A stretch of 21,764 nt of DNA from Candidatus Vogelbacteria bacterium (lineage in GTDB: Bacteria; Patescibacteria; Paceibacteria; UBA9973; UBA12445), in contig JACQCW010000017.1 in the NCBI GenBank assembly GCA_016201425.1, positions 1-21,764 on the forward strand, given 5' to 3'. A program made the translations under genes and the position numbers. Of the stretch, positions 13,449-20,929 are shown piece after piece (position 1 is the first letter of the stretch; every line of letters begins with the position of its first letter). The notes under the pieces are model-generated. The model had not been told where the DNA came from and made no database searches. It was given only the letters and a program-made list of their open reading frames with translations.

Positions 13449-14879
13449 ATGACAAAGGCGATTATCATTTGTGATCTAGGGCTCGGAGATGGTGGTAAGG
13501 GGACGATTGTTGATTTTTTGACTCGGAAGCTCCACGCGGATTTAATCGTCCGACACAACGGAGGACCGCAGGCGGCGCACAATGTTGTAAACTCAGGTGG
13601 GATCGGGCATTGTTTCGCCTCGTTTGGGTCAGGAATGTTGGTTCCTGGTACAAAGACCCTTCTTTCTTCGAAGATGTTGATTTCTCCTGATGCCTTTTTG
13701 AATGAAGGTGAGGCATTGAAGACTCATGGAGTAGCCGATATCTTTGAGAGAACTTTCGTGGGTGAGAATTGTCCGATTATCACCCCATGGCACACTATGG
13801 TTGGCCAGTTATTAGAACTCGAAAGGGGAGATAGGCGCCATGGTTCGTGTGGCATGGGGTTTGGTCAGGCTGTTTACGACAATGATGCTGGCAAGGCACT
13901 TTTGGTAAGAGACTTAGCGCGGCCCACTAAATTTATACGTGCAAAACTTAAAAACATTTTTGACGCGAAGAGACAGATTGCTCTTGGGATACTTAGGCGT
14001 GGAGTAACTAATCCAAATTTTGCTAAAATGCAGGATAGGTTTAACTATTTCATGAATGAAAGGATAGTTGATAATGTCTACGATCGTTATCACTACTTTA
14101 ATTGGAAGATGGGTCGTAATGTTGTCCTTGATCAGCAGTTTTTGGCGAGAGATTATAATACGATAATCTTTGAAGGAGCACAGGGCGCGCTCTTGGACAG
14201 AGAATATGGTTTCGCTCCGTATATCACCAAATCCAAAACAACTTACCATAATGCCAAGGCATTGCTCAATCAGTCACGTACTGGGGCGCAGATGCATAAA
14301 CTGGGTATTATTCGTGCTTACGGCCATAGACATGGAGCTGGGCCGTTCCCAACTGAAAGTAGATGGCTTGGTTCTAGATTGTGTGATGAGTTAAACAAGG
14401 AAAATGTTTGGCAGGGAAAGTTTCGCATTGGTTGGCTTGACATTATAATGCTCCGCTATGGCGCGCAAATCAATGACGGAGTGGATTCGCTATGTGTGAC
14501 TTGTCTCGATCAGTTGAGTGGGTTGAAGGAGATTAAAGTTTGTGTCAGTTACAAATATCTCGGTTCGAGCAAAGACGTTGAAAAGTACTTTGTGACCAGT
14601 CGATATTTTAGCGGTGACCTTGAGTTGACTGATATCAAAAGATCTTTTGAGGGCAGGGAAGAGGTAGCAAGAATTCTTATGGATTGTAAACCTAACTATA
14701 TTACTCTTCCTGGTTGGACAATAGATCATCAGCCAAAAAACTTTGAAGATCTTCCAGAGAATGCTAAGACATTTCTACAGTTTCTTGAGAGCAAAGTTGC
14801 TCTTGGCGCACCGATCAGTATTATCTCGTTTGGTCCACAGAGCGACCAGAAAATTATTGTTAGTGATTCCCTCGGGTAA
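13449..14879 (+). CDS. divergent adenylosuccinate-synthetase-like (PurA-type) enzyme
   Basis: 476 residues; PurA enzymes couple GTP hydrolysis to joining Asp and IMP. The fold is clear throughout: LGLGDGGKGTIVDFL (P-loop, Asp14 and Lys17), VRHNGGPQAAHNVV with His44, GSCGMGFGQ (132-140), FEGAQGALLD, PYITKSKTT, YGHRHGAGPFPTES and GWLDIIMLR. Compared with E. coli PurA several ligand residues differ: the Trp and Glu around Asp13 are Leu and Gly, TTGRGIGP becomes SCGMGFGQ (IMP contacts), the TKLD base-recognition motif is TCLD (Lys lost), and the basic GRRRRTGW loop is WQGKFRIGW. The catalytic Asp and His remain, unlike my recollection of phage PurZ, which lacks that Asp. The substrate pair may differ from the classical one. 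It lies between two VWA paralogues. GAGGGTG serves as SD. Confidence 0.87.
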   Translation: MTKAIIICDLGLGDGGKGTIVDFLTRKLHADLIVRHNGGPQAAHNVVNSGGIGHCFASFGSGMLVPGTKTLLSSKMLISPDAFLNEGEALKTHGVADIFERTFVGENCPIITPWHTMVGQLLELERGDRRHGSCGMGFGQAVYDNDAGKALLVRDLARPTKFIRAKLKNIFDAKRQIALGILRRGVTNPNFAKMQDRFNYFMNERIVDNVYDRYHYFNWKMGRNVVLDQQFLARDYNTIIFEGAQGALLDREYGFAPYITKSKTTYHNAKALLNQSRTGAQMHKLGIIRAYGHRHGAGPFPTESRWLGSRLCDELNKENVWQGKFRIGWLDIIMLRYGAQINDGVDSLCVTCLDQLSGLKEIKVCVSYKYLGSSKDVEKYFVTSRYFSGDLELTDIKRSFEGREEVARILMDCKPNYITLPGWTIDHQPKNFEDLPENAKTFLQFLESKVALGAPISIISFGPQSDQKIIVSDSLG

Positions 14880-14892
14880 CCGGGGGATTTTT
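14868..14892 (+). terminator. terminator of the PurA-like gene
   Basis: TCCCTCGG (14868-14875) and CCGGGGGA (14880-14887) pair with one G-U, followed by TTTTT. The stem includes the last codons and the stop lies in the loop. Confidence 0.75.
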
Positions 14893-14902
14893 CATATCAA
14901 AA

Positions 14903-14922
14903 GCCCCGATCGATATCGGGGC
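14903..14922 (-). terminator. terminator of the second VWA gene
   Basis: GCCCCGAT (14903-14910) and ATCGGGGC (14915-14922) form a perfect 8-bp stem with CGAT loop. On the minus strand TTTT follows. It serves the convergent gene ending at 14929. Confidence 0.75.
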
Positions 14923-14928
14923 GTGACA

Positions 14929-15948
14929 TTACTGGAAGAGTTTACCTGGCTTTTTCTTTTTAGATTTGCCGGTTTTGTCATTAGTTTTGACCGCAGTATT
15001 GCCCTGGTCATTTATTGTTTTCTGTTTGTCGTCCGCTATGATAGTTTTTGCAAAAGGTGTAAGTACTTCTCTAACTTCTTTAGCAATCAAAGCACCAGAG
15101 AGTGATTCAATCTTTTCCAGACCGTCCTCAAAGGTGAGTGTTCTTTTGATTAGGGCTGAAGCCAAGGCTATGGTTTCGCAAATTGCAGCCGGGGACGGTG
15201 ATAGAACAAACTGATCTCCGCCAAGTGCTTTCGCCCAAAATCTCCGGATTTCTTCAACTCCGTAGTTGTTTGATCCCTTCGGAATGATGTGGAATGTATT
15301 GAATTTCTTTTGAACTTCGGTGACGATGTCGGTAAAACTAATGTCTCCTTGCAGCGGAGCGTTAAACACCCTCTTGATTTCTGTGTTACTCACAACATCA
15401 TAGGGGAGTTCATCACCGATTGTAAATAGAGTACCTTTTTCGTTTCGCCTCTCCAAACAATCGAGGGCGGTGTGTCGTGACATAGCATAATAGCCATGCT
15501 CGTATGATTCTGTAATATATGACCCGCCGCCACCTTCAAGTATGAACTTGGTTAGCTGGTCATTAATTCTAATGTCCGACTCAAACTGGCTGATCTGGAA
15601 GGGGAAATTGTCACAGGTGGCGTCCCCAATTGCAAAACACAGAATCTGGGGATCAACCACGAGCTTGTTATCCAAAAGCATTCCCATAAGTCGACCTAGG
15701 GCCAATTGAATTTCGTATACTACCCTGGTCATCGAACCGGTAACATCAAGACCAATAGCTATTGCGTTAGAGTTGGGATGTTCCTCACTATCCCTGCTTT
15801 CTCGAACCCTAAGTCCAAACGGATCTAGCAACTGATGGATCTTTCTCTGGTCAAGGGGCTTGTTTAGAGTTTCAGCACTATATTTGAAGGCATCTCGGCC
15901 TTTTGCTGAACTCTCATATTCATCGGGAATCCAACTTCTTCCACCCAT
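14929..15948 (-). CDS. VWA-domain protein with MIDAS motif (paralogue 2)
   Basis: 339 residues; AGGAGG 9 nt before ATG fixes the start. MIDAS is IGLDVTGSM (Asp68), followed by ILCFAIGDATCDN, FILEGGGGSYITESYEHGYY and GTLFTIGDELPYD, the same landmarks and order as the protein at 12260. Both begin MGG and both end in a Lys-rich linker plus KKKPGKLF (here finishing in Gln). It is shorter, with a different C-terminal helical part (LIKRTLTFEDGLEKIESLSGAL). Sequence outside the landmarks has diverged, so the duplication is old. Convergent with the PurA-like gene, separately promoted, with its own terminators. Cytoplasmic by lack of a signal peptide. Confidence 0.82.
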   Translation of the reverse strand: MGGRSWIPDEYESSAKGRDAFKYSAETLNKPLDQRKIHQLLDPFGLRVRESRDSEEHPNSNAIAIGLDVTGSMTRVVYEIQLALGRLMGMLLDNKLVVDPQILCFAIGDATCDNFPFQISQFESDIRINDQLTKFILEGGGGSYITESYEHGYYAMSRHTALDCLERRNEKGTLFTIGDELPYDVVSNTEIKRVFNAPLQGDISFTDIVTEVQKKFNTFHIIPKGSNNYGVEEIRRFWAKALGGDQFVLSPSPAAICETIALASALIKRTLTFEDGLEKIESLSGALIAKEVREVLTPFAKTIIADDKQKTINDQGNTAVKTNDKTGKSKKKKPGKLFQ

Positions 15949-15996
15949 TTTAATCTACCTCCTAGCCCTCTACTTGTTGAAGGGGCTTATACACCA

Positions 15997-16024
15997 TTAA
16001 TAAGTAGGCTGTAAAAAAAGTCAA
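15997..16024 (-). promoter_or_regulatory. promoter of the second VWA gene
   Basis: On the minus strand TTGACT (16024-16019), 16-nt spacer, TATTAA (16002-15997). The leader contains AGCCC...GGGCT, a hairpin that ends directly before AGGAGG. Confidence 0.55.
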
Positions 16025-16114
16025 AGATCAAAATTACAGTTTTAATTTTGTCAGGTTGTGAGATATAATTCAAGAGGTTATTAGTGTATAAAATACAATA
16101 AGTTAAGTGTCAAG

Positions 16115-16144
16115 AAAAAAATCCCAGAGCATCATGCTCTGGGA
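16115..16144 (-). terminator. terminator of the NAD operon
   Basis: TCCCAGAGCAT (16122-16132) and ATGCTCTGGGA (16134-16144) are perfect 11-nt arms. On the minus strand seven T follow (A-run at 16115-16121). Confidence 0.9.
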
Positions 16145-16151
16145 ACAATCT

Positions 16152-17060
16152 TTACGAAATATATTTCTTATAATCTACCCAAAACTCCATAACCTTCTTG
16201 AAGTGTCTTTGGGAGATTCCATCGGAGAGCATGAAGTGTTTGTATCCAAAGGACCGCATTAACTCCAGGTCCGAAACGTCGGCCAATGTCACTTCGCCAC
16301 CTGTTTCGAGTCCCAGCAAGAGTCGTGATGCGCAAACTGCTTCGGGATCTTTTTGTACAATTTCTTTCGCGGCTTTAGTAGCCTCTATGGGCCCAACATG
16401 AATTACCAGATCATCGCGTGCAGTCATATATCTAGTTTTTCTTGTGGATTGTATTGACCTCATCAACTCAAGACCCCTGGCTGATTCTAGTTTAAGGACA
16501 GCCATTGGATTCCTAATCTCTGACATAGCCGCAAAGAACAATTTTAGATCAGATTCCAATTCTGTGAATGAAAACAGGAAACGATTCAGTTTCAACTTTG
16601 CAGCGGCGCTTATGAATTCCAGGTCCTTCTTGAGAAAGTACTCGTCTGTGATTCTGGCGTCGCCTCCGACAATATTCACTGATTGGCCCGTTCCAACTGC
16701 AAATTCAGGCGGTGGATCTACGTAGATCTGGTTGCCATTGACGATCTGTTTGAGCTGACTAGGTTTGTCTCCGCGAAAGTATACCTTGGCTGGTAATGTT
16801 GCCTTGATGTTATGATTTAGTACAATAGGACCATATGGAGGCACGGACCATTCTATGATTCGAAGTTGCCTACCCTTGAGGTCGATCCAAAACTCTTTCT
16901 TATATTTTTTTGTGAGCTTTGCGATCGTGGCCAAGATTTCCTCAGCTGGTATATCATGATTGATTCCAGTGTTGTATCTTACGATATCAACCAATGGATC
17001 CGAGACCATCTCTTCGAGTAGGTTTTCCTGATATATGGGAGGCAGCGTTGTCCAGAGCAT
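16152..17060 (-). CDS. pyruvate-kinase-like barrel protein
   Basis: 302 residues with the order of pyruvate kinase motifs: VDIVRYNTG (as in xRxNxSH), FWIDLKGRQLR (as in LDLKGPEIR), a short B-domain-like part with NGNQIYVDP, ITDEYFLKKDLEFI (as in LTEKDxxDL), FLFSFTELESDL (as in ASFVR), AVLKLESARG with Lys190 and Glu192, and YMTARDDLVIHVG (as in MVARGDLGVE). The catalytic Lys and the metal ligands Glu and Asp are present; the C-terminal allosteric domain (about 120-150 residues) is missing, and GPEIR and ARGD are altered. It may be a small active kinase or use another enolate substrate. The start codon abuts the TAG of nadE-nadD (TAGATG) with AAAGGAG just before, so the two are translationally coupled. 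Confidence 0.72.
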   Translation of the reverse strand: MLWTTLPPIYQENLLEEMVSDPLVDIVRYNTGINHDIPAEEILATIAKLTKKYKKEFWIDLKGRQLRIIEWSVPPYGPIVLNHNIKATLPAKVYFRGDKPSQLKQIVNGNQIYVDPPPEFAVGTGQSVNIVGGDARITDEYFLKKDLEFISAAAKLKLNRFLFSFTELESDLKLFFAAMSEIRNPMAVLKLESARGLELMRSIQSTRKTRYMTARDDLVIHVGPIEATKAAKEIVQKDPEAVCASRLLLGLETGGEVTLADVSDLELMRSFGYKHFMLSDGISQRHFKKVMEFWVDYKKYIS

Positions 17061-18851
17061 CTACTTTTCTCCTTTATATCCAAAAAGGTTTTTCTCCTTT
17101 ATGTATTCCCAGACTTCTGGTAAAAGTATTTTTTCCACTTCATCTCCGTTGGCAATTCTTTCTCTTAACATACTACTGGCTCCAAAAAGTGTGTCACTGG
17201 AGAGTACAATTGAATTTGGCGGTAGATCTTCCGGTGAGAACTCTATTTCTGGTCTAATAATAACAACGAAGTTTAGATTTCGCCAAACTTTCTCGCCGTA
17301 TTTCCAGATTGTTTGAATCTGTGATTTTCCATTTCTTCCTCCAATAATTAGATCACCACCAATCGCGTGCCAGATCTCCTTGTCTGGATACTTTTCTTTG
17401 TAAACCTCATCAAGGAGATAGGCCGGTGAATAGTAATTATTGTCGAGATCCCAATAGTCAACCTTCACTCCGGGAATTTTTCCAAAAGCTCTTTTTGCCA
17501 GTTCTTTTCTATCTTCTGCCGAAGTCTGGCCTGTTGAGGGTTTGTCCTCTCTGTCTCCACATGGAACGACAAAGGCTTTTTCAAATGACTGCGCCAGTCG
17601 TTTTGCAATTTGGCAGTGATGAAGTGCTGGCGGATTAAAACTTCCGCCATAAACTACGATTTTGTCTGACGGATCATTCAGTAGTTTCTCTTTGAGCTCG
17701 AGATATCTTTTTGTGAAGTGTGCTGGCAGTATTGATTCTCGCATATCGCCGCCAAATGTGCGTCTACTTACAATAAGTACGGGCGGTGCCTGGATTCTTT
17801 TGAAGTAGCTTCCGTAAAACATCTTCCAATGTTTTTCTAGGTCCTTTAGAAAATGGAGTGACGTGGGGAATAGTCGTCTTAGAGTACCAGGTTCTAGTAT
17901 GAGTTCACTTTCCAGTTTCTCTTCGGCATACATCTCCACAAACCACTCTGGACTTCGTCTGAATTCTGTGAATCCCCGAACCATTTCGTCATGATAGCCC
18001 CGGCGTTTGATGTTGCCATAATCGAACGGATCCTTTTGGTCTTTCTTTAGATCTGCCGTCGGCGCTTCATCAAACGATGTTTGGGGAATAACTTGTCGAC
18101 CGTAAACTTCGCGATTCATGTAATCAGCAAGTTGGTAGACTTCGCGTTTTACCATATCACCGAGTATGGCTAAGCAGCCTTCCATGTCTCCACCAAGAGT
18201 GCCATAGCCGAATGCCTGCTCGACCTTATTAAAGTTGGCAGTGAAGAATCCGCCGATTTGCTGTGCACGGGTCGCCAATATATTCATGCGTGTTCGTGAT
18301 TGCAGATTTTCGTATGACAGTGATCCGATTTCGACACCCATTTTTTTGGCTTCAAGAGCAACAAGATCTCCAATGGATATGACTTCATATTTGACGCCTA
18401 GATTTTCCGCAGTTTGTTTCGCCGCCTCTTGCAACACAGGATTTGATTCTGGCATCGGCATGTTGATACAGACGACGCTATCTTTTCCGAGCACGTGTCT
18501 GTACGCTGCTGCCGTTGTCCCAGAGTCAATGCCTCCTGATTGTCCGATAACTACCTTCCGATTCTCTAAAGGAACGTCACTAAAGAAGTTTTCGATACAG
18601 CTTTTAACTGCTGTAAAAAGTTCTTTGTCGTCCTCTTGTGCGCGTTCGGTAATTGTAGCCATATTGTCATCATAAACAAAGTCGAACGAACCGCTTGCAT
18701 GGGCCGGGACTTCGTAGATTGGCAGACCGTTTTTGTTATAAACAGTCGAACATCCGTCGAAGACAATAATATTTTTACCAATGTTCTGTACTCCAGAATT
18801 ATTTACATAGATCAAAGGGCTGGATAATTTGTATCCCAGATATCTTCGCAT
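17061..18851 (-). CDS. nadE-nadD: NAD synthetase / NaMN adenylyltransferase fusion (NadE-NadD)
   Basis: 596 residues. Residues 10-60 are the end of a glutaminase (nitrilase) domain (PLIYVNNSGVQNIGKNIIVFDG). Residues 75-390 are NAD synthetase with the PP-loop SGGIDS (105-110), ESNPVLQEAA, GYGTLGGDMEGCLAILGD and PTADLKKDQKD. Residues 395-596 are a NadD-type nucleotidyltransferase with GGSFNPPALHH (402-412) and GASSMLRERI near 565. One polypeptide would therefore make deamido-NAD from NaMN and ATP and then amidate it. The annotated ATG has no SD and lies inside the preceding fragment in another frame, so this start is probably a by-product of the break and the true initiation is unclear. Start uncertain, domains sure. 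Confidence 0.88.
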   Translation of the reverse strand: MRRYLGYKLSSPLIYVNNSGVQNIGKNIIVFDGCSTVYNKNGLPIYEVPAHASGSFDFVYDDNMATITERAQEDDKELFTAVKSCIENFFSDVPLENRKVVIGQSGGIDSGTTAAAYRHVLGKDSVVCINMPMPESNPVLQEAAKQTAENLGVKYEVISIGDLVALEAKKMGVEIGSLSYENLQSRTRMNILATRAQQIGGFFTANFNKVEQAFGYGTLGGDMEGCLAILGDMVKREVYQLADYMNREVYGRQVIPQTSFDEAPTADLKKDQKDPFDYGNIKRRGYHDEMVRGFTEFRRSPEWFVEMYAEEKLESELILEPGTLRRLFPTSLHFLKDLEKHWKMFYGSYFKRIQAPPVLIVSRRTFGGDMRESILPAHFTKRYLELKEKLLNDPSDKIVVYGGSFNPPALHHCQIAKRLAQSFEKAFVVPCGDREDKPSTGQTSAEDRKELAKRAFGKIPGVKVDYWDLDNNYYSPAYLLDEVYKEKYPDKEIWHAIGGDLIIGGRNGKSQIQTIWKYGEKVWRNLNFVVIIRPEIEFSPEDLPPNSIVLSSDTLFGASSMLRERIANGDEVEKILLPEVWEYIKEKNLFGYKGEK

Positions 18852-19375
18852 AATGTGACGCCGAGCGAAATTCTTTTGCCGTTCTTTAGATTAACTTCGA
18901 TCGGCTTTAATAGTTCGCTAAGTGGCACACCGAGTCCTTCTGCGAGTTTGCGACTTGAGTGGAAGTGTCGTTCATCATCAAACATGCGGTAATTAGGCAT
19001 AAGAGTTTTAAATGTTCTTCCAATATATTTACCGTCCGAGTAGACTACACCGGTATTGAAAAGTCGAAAGTAACTGTTTTCACCGATTGACTGCTGGTCT
19101 CTAACCACTGTGCCAAAAACGGCGGTGATACCTTTTCTTGTCGCTTCTTGAATTCTTTTGTGTTCTTCGACCGTATCCCGAATGAATGATTCATTCTCGA
19201 ATTCGTCACCAAGAAAATATCCAGTAGTACAAAGTTCGGGGAAAATGATTACATTAATCCCTCGCTCCTTGGCGCTTTCAATTTGGCCTACAATATAATC
19301 AGTATTTTTATCCGGCTTTCCCGATGTTATGTTCATCTGACAGAGTGATATCTTAAGCCCATTTAATTTGGACAT
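18812..19375 (-). pseudogene. nadE: glutaminase (nitrilase) domain fragment of NadE
   Basis: 187 residues, the first two thirds of the carbon-nitrogen hydrolase domain that feeds ammonia to NAD synthetase. The catalytic triad is intact: Glu in FPELCTTGY, Lys in FKTLMPNY, Cys in LCEDIWD. The frame then stops at NYPAL. The domain resumes one frame away in the next ORF at PLIYVNNSG. The usual intervening part, around a VNxSxSPF strand and helix of roughly 40 residues, is absent from both frames, so a deletion plus frame change has split the gene. GGGAGG precedes the ATG by 6 nt, and the promoter is at 19461-19488. Either a broken gene, a functional split, or an assembly error. Confidence 0.8.
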
Positions 19376-19460
19376 TATTACCTCCCAGTTTTGTAAGGTT
19401 GAAACTTCTGGAAATTAAGATTCTTTTTGGTTTTCAATGACCTTTTATTGTCTACTTTGA

Positions 19461-19488
19461 GTTATACAATATTTCATAAAAAAAACAA
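19461..19488 (-). promoter_or_regulatory. promoter of the NAD operon
   Basis: On the minus strand TTGTTT (19488-19483), 16-nt spacer, TATAAC (19466-19461). The leader is about 80 nt. Confidence 0.5.
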
Positions 19489-19509
19489 GGATAATTTTGT
19501 TGCGAATAT

Positions 19510-19537
19510 TTTACTAATATAGTTAAATTGATAATAG
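19510..19537 (+). promoter_or_regulatory. promoter of the zinc-ribbon gene
   Basis: TTTACT (19510-19515), 16-nt spacer, TAATAG (19532-19537). Divergent from the NAD operon promoter, about 20 bp away. Confidence 0.45.
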
Positions 19538-19576
19538 AAATTGTTGTTACATTGATAATTAAACAGGAGGAGTAAA

Positions 19577-19885
19577 ATGGCAAAGACGAAGAAAGTGCCA
19601 CCACAGATTTTTCTTTCAATTCTTAAGACCCGAGATCGATCTTATTTTGAGGAGCTGTTTAATAGCATAAAGGAAATCACGGGTCTAAAAATTCCCGGAA
19701 AGTGTAAGTTCTGTAAGAAAGATGCGTGGCATCTCTTTGAAGAGAACGTTGAAAATGACGAAGGACTTTTGAATGACGAGCAAGGCAAGCATTATCTTTG
19801 TTGTGACAGCACTGAATGCATGTCTCGCGCCTTGCCTGAATTGGTATCTAAACTTTTCGGTTCGATTCAGAGCGAAGTAGATTAA
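19577..19885 (+). CDS. small cysteine-rich (probable zinc-binding) protein
   Basis: 102 residues; AGGAGG before the ATG. CKFC (Cys43, Cys46) and CCDSTEC (Cys75, Cys76, Cys81) form a likely zinc site of CxxC...CxxxxC type. N-terminal helix FLSILKTRDRSYFEELFNSIKEI and a C-terminal helix RALPELVSKLFGSI flank it. Family not recognised. It is followed 12 nt later by another SD-led gene, so the two are probably an operon. Confidence 0.75.
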   Translation: MAKTKKVPPQIFLSILKTRDRSYFEELFNSIKEITGLKIPGKCKFCKKDAWHLFEENVENDEGLLNDEQGKHYLCCDSTECMSRALPELVSKLFGSIQSEVD

Positions 19886-19897
19886 GGAGTAAGAATT

Positions 19898-20197
19898 ATG
19901 AATAGTGAAAATACCTTTGATGTCATTGAGAGATTGGGTTTAAATTCTTCACAGAATGGTGACTTTATCGAAGTGACACGTTCAAATGACGAAGGAAGAT
20001 TGCCGGGAACCTTTGTTGCTCAATTACTTGAGATCAAGTATCTGAGCTCGAAAGTAACATGGCTTGATATGATCATGGGTACTGACACGGGCAAGGGTCA
20101 AAGAGTTTCTTCAAACACTTTGCACATTAGTAAGGTTCGCAAGTTGGATGCTGGAGAGCTTCTGGATCGTTTAAATAAAATATCTTGGGAAGTGTAA
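19898..20197 (+). CDS. hypothetical protein, 99 aa
   Basis: SD AAGGAG 8 nt before ATG. Mostly beta composition with FIEVTRSNDEGRLPGTFVAQLLEIKYL and a Gly/Thr-rich loop GTDTGKGQRVSS that is not a P-loop. No membrane segment, no recognised domain. Last gene of a two-gene unit with the zinc-ribbon gene; terminator follows at 20205. Confidence 0.7.
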   Translation: MNSENTFDVIERLGLNSSQNGDFIEVTRSNDEGRLPGTFVAQLLEIKYLSSKVTWLDMIMGTDTGKGQRVSSNTLHISKVRKLDAGELLDRLNKISWEV

Positions 20198-20204
20198 TCT
20201 TGTG

Positions 20205-20227
20205 CCCCACATTTGTGTGGGGTTTTT
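20205..20227 (+). terminator. Rho-independent terminator
   Basis: CCCCACA (20205-20211), loop TTTG, TGTGGGG (20216-20222), then TTTTT. The T-run overlaps the -35 of the next promoter. Confidence 0.9.
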
Positions 20228-20254
20228 GATTTTAGCAATGTTTTGTGGTATGTT
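20226..20254 (+). promoter_or_regulatory. promoter of the DUF483-like gene
   Basis: TTGATT (20226-20231), 17-nt spacer, TATGTT (20249-20254), immediately after the terminator. Confidence 0.5.
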
Positions 20255-20292
20255 TTAGCCATTAGCAGCTTGGCAGTGAGAGGAGGCAGAGG

Positions 20293-20877
20293 ATGGATTA
20301 CGAGTTCATTGAGTGGTATAAGCTCAGTTTGGATATTAGGTCTGACCTGCTTACCGTAACAGAGGGAATAAGATCAGGAGCTAATGTTGAATTGTGTAAA
20401 CTGGAGAAGCGGGAATCTCAAAAGAAGCTTCTGGAATTCTGTTTGAAGAGGTTCGGACTTGTTTTCAGAGTTCGTGGCGATAATTATTACATTTCGAAAA
20501 GCAAATTACTGCTCGTTAGGCTGTGGAGTGGGGAGATCAAGACTGGCGAATTTCTCGGCTACCCAAAATGCTGTGTTGCGGCATTCGAAGAGGGACCAAA
20601 TGCCATGATACTCTCTAGTGACGCAACGCAGGCGTCAGCGGTAAGATACTGTCGAGAGCTTGAGGATATTTTGGATGGCGAAGATTTTGATGAAGTGCGG
20701 CTTTATAATCAGCATATTCCTTGCAGTATTCATTGTGTGGAGTCTTTAAAAATGGCGAAAAAGAATAGAGCTGTTTTAGAGGTAAACGATATTGAGGCTG
20801 CTAACTATTTGAGAAACTATAATCTCAATTTAGTCTATCGGCTAGCTTACAAGTATCCACAAGGCAAAAATAAATGA
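20293..20877 (+). CDS. DUF483-like cysteine-motif protein
   Basis: 194 residues; SD GAGGAGG, 7 nt before the ATG. The pair of motifs LGYPKCCVAAFEEG (88-101) and NQHIPCSIHCVESLKMA (139-155) is what I recall as the signature of DUF483, a family of unknown function: a Gly-Tyr/Phe-Pro-x-Cys-Cys loop and a later His-x-Pro-Cys-x3-Cys helix. The four cysteines and His could bind zinc or a cluster. The N-terminal 60 residues are helical and charged. No signal peptide. Function unknown. Confidence 0.75.
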   Translation: MDYEFIEWYKLSLDIRSDLLTVTEGIRSGANVELCKLEKRESQKKLLEFCLKRFGLVFRVRGDNYYISKSKLLLVRLWSGEIKTGEFLGYPKCCVAAFEEGPNAMILSSDATQASAVRYCRELEDILDGEDFDEVRLYNQHIPCSIHCVESLKMAKKNRAVLEVNDIEAANYLRNYNLNLVYRLAYKYPQGKNK

Positions 20878-20893
20878 CGATAGTGATTAGAGA

Positions 20894-20916
20894 GCCCTCC
20901 TTGCTGAGGGCGTTTT
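20894..20916 (+). terminator. Rho-independent terminator
   Basis: GCCCTC (20894-20899), loop CTTGCT, GAGGGC (20906-20911), then G and TTTTATTTTG. Confidence 0.8.
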
Positions 20917-20929
20917 ATTTTGTTAAAGT
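20901..20929 (+). promoter_or_regulatory. possible promoter overlapping the terminator
   Basis: TTGCTG (20901-20906), 17-nt spacer, TAAAGT (20924-20929). The predicted start is at about 20936, the second ATG of the next ORF, which would give a leaderless message. Confidence 0.35.

Noticed and set aside
13449..14879. PurZ (2-aminoadenine pathway) identity for the PurA-like gene
   Set aside because: The catalytic Asp is retained, whereas PurZ as I recall it has lost it, and no MazZ- or DatZ-like gene is nearby.
18812..18851. Programmed ribosomal frameshift joining the two NadE parts
   Set aside because: No slippery run is evident in the overlap, and shifting frame would still leave about 40 residues missing.
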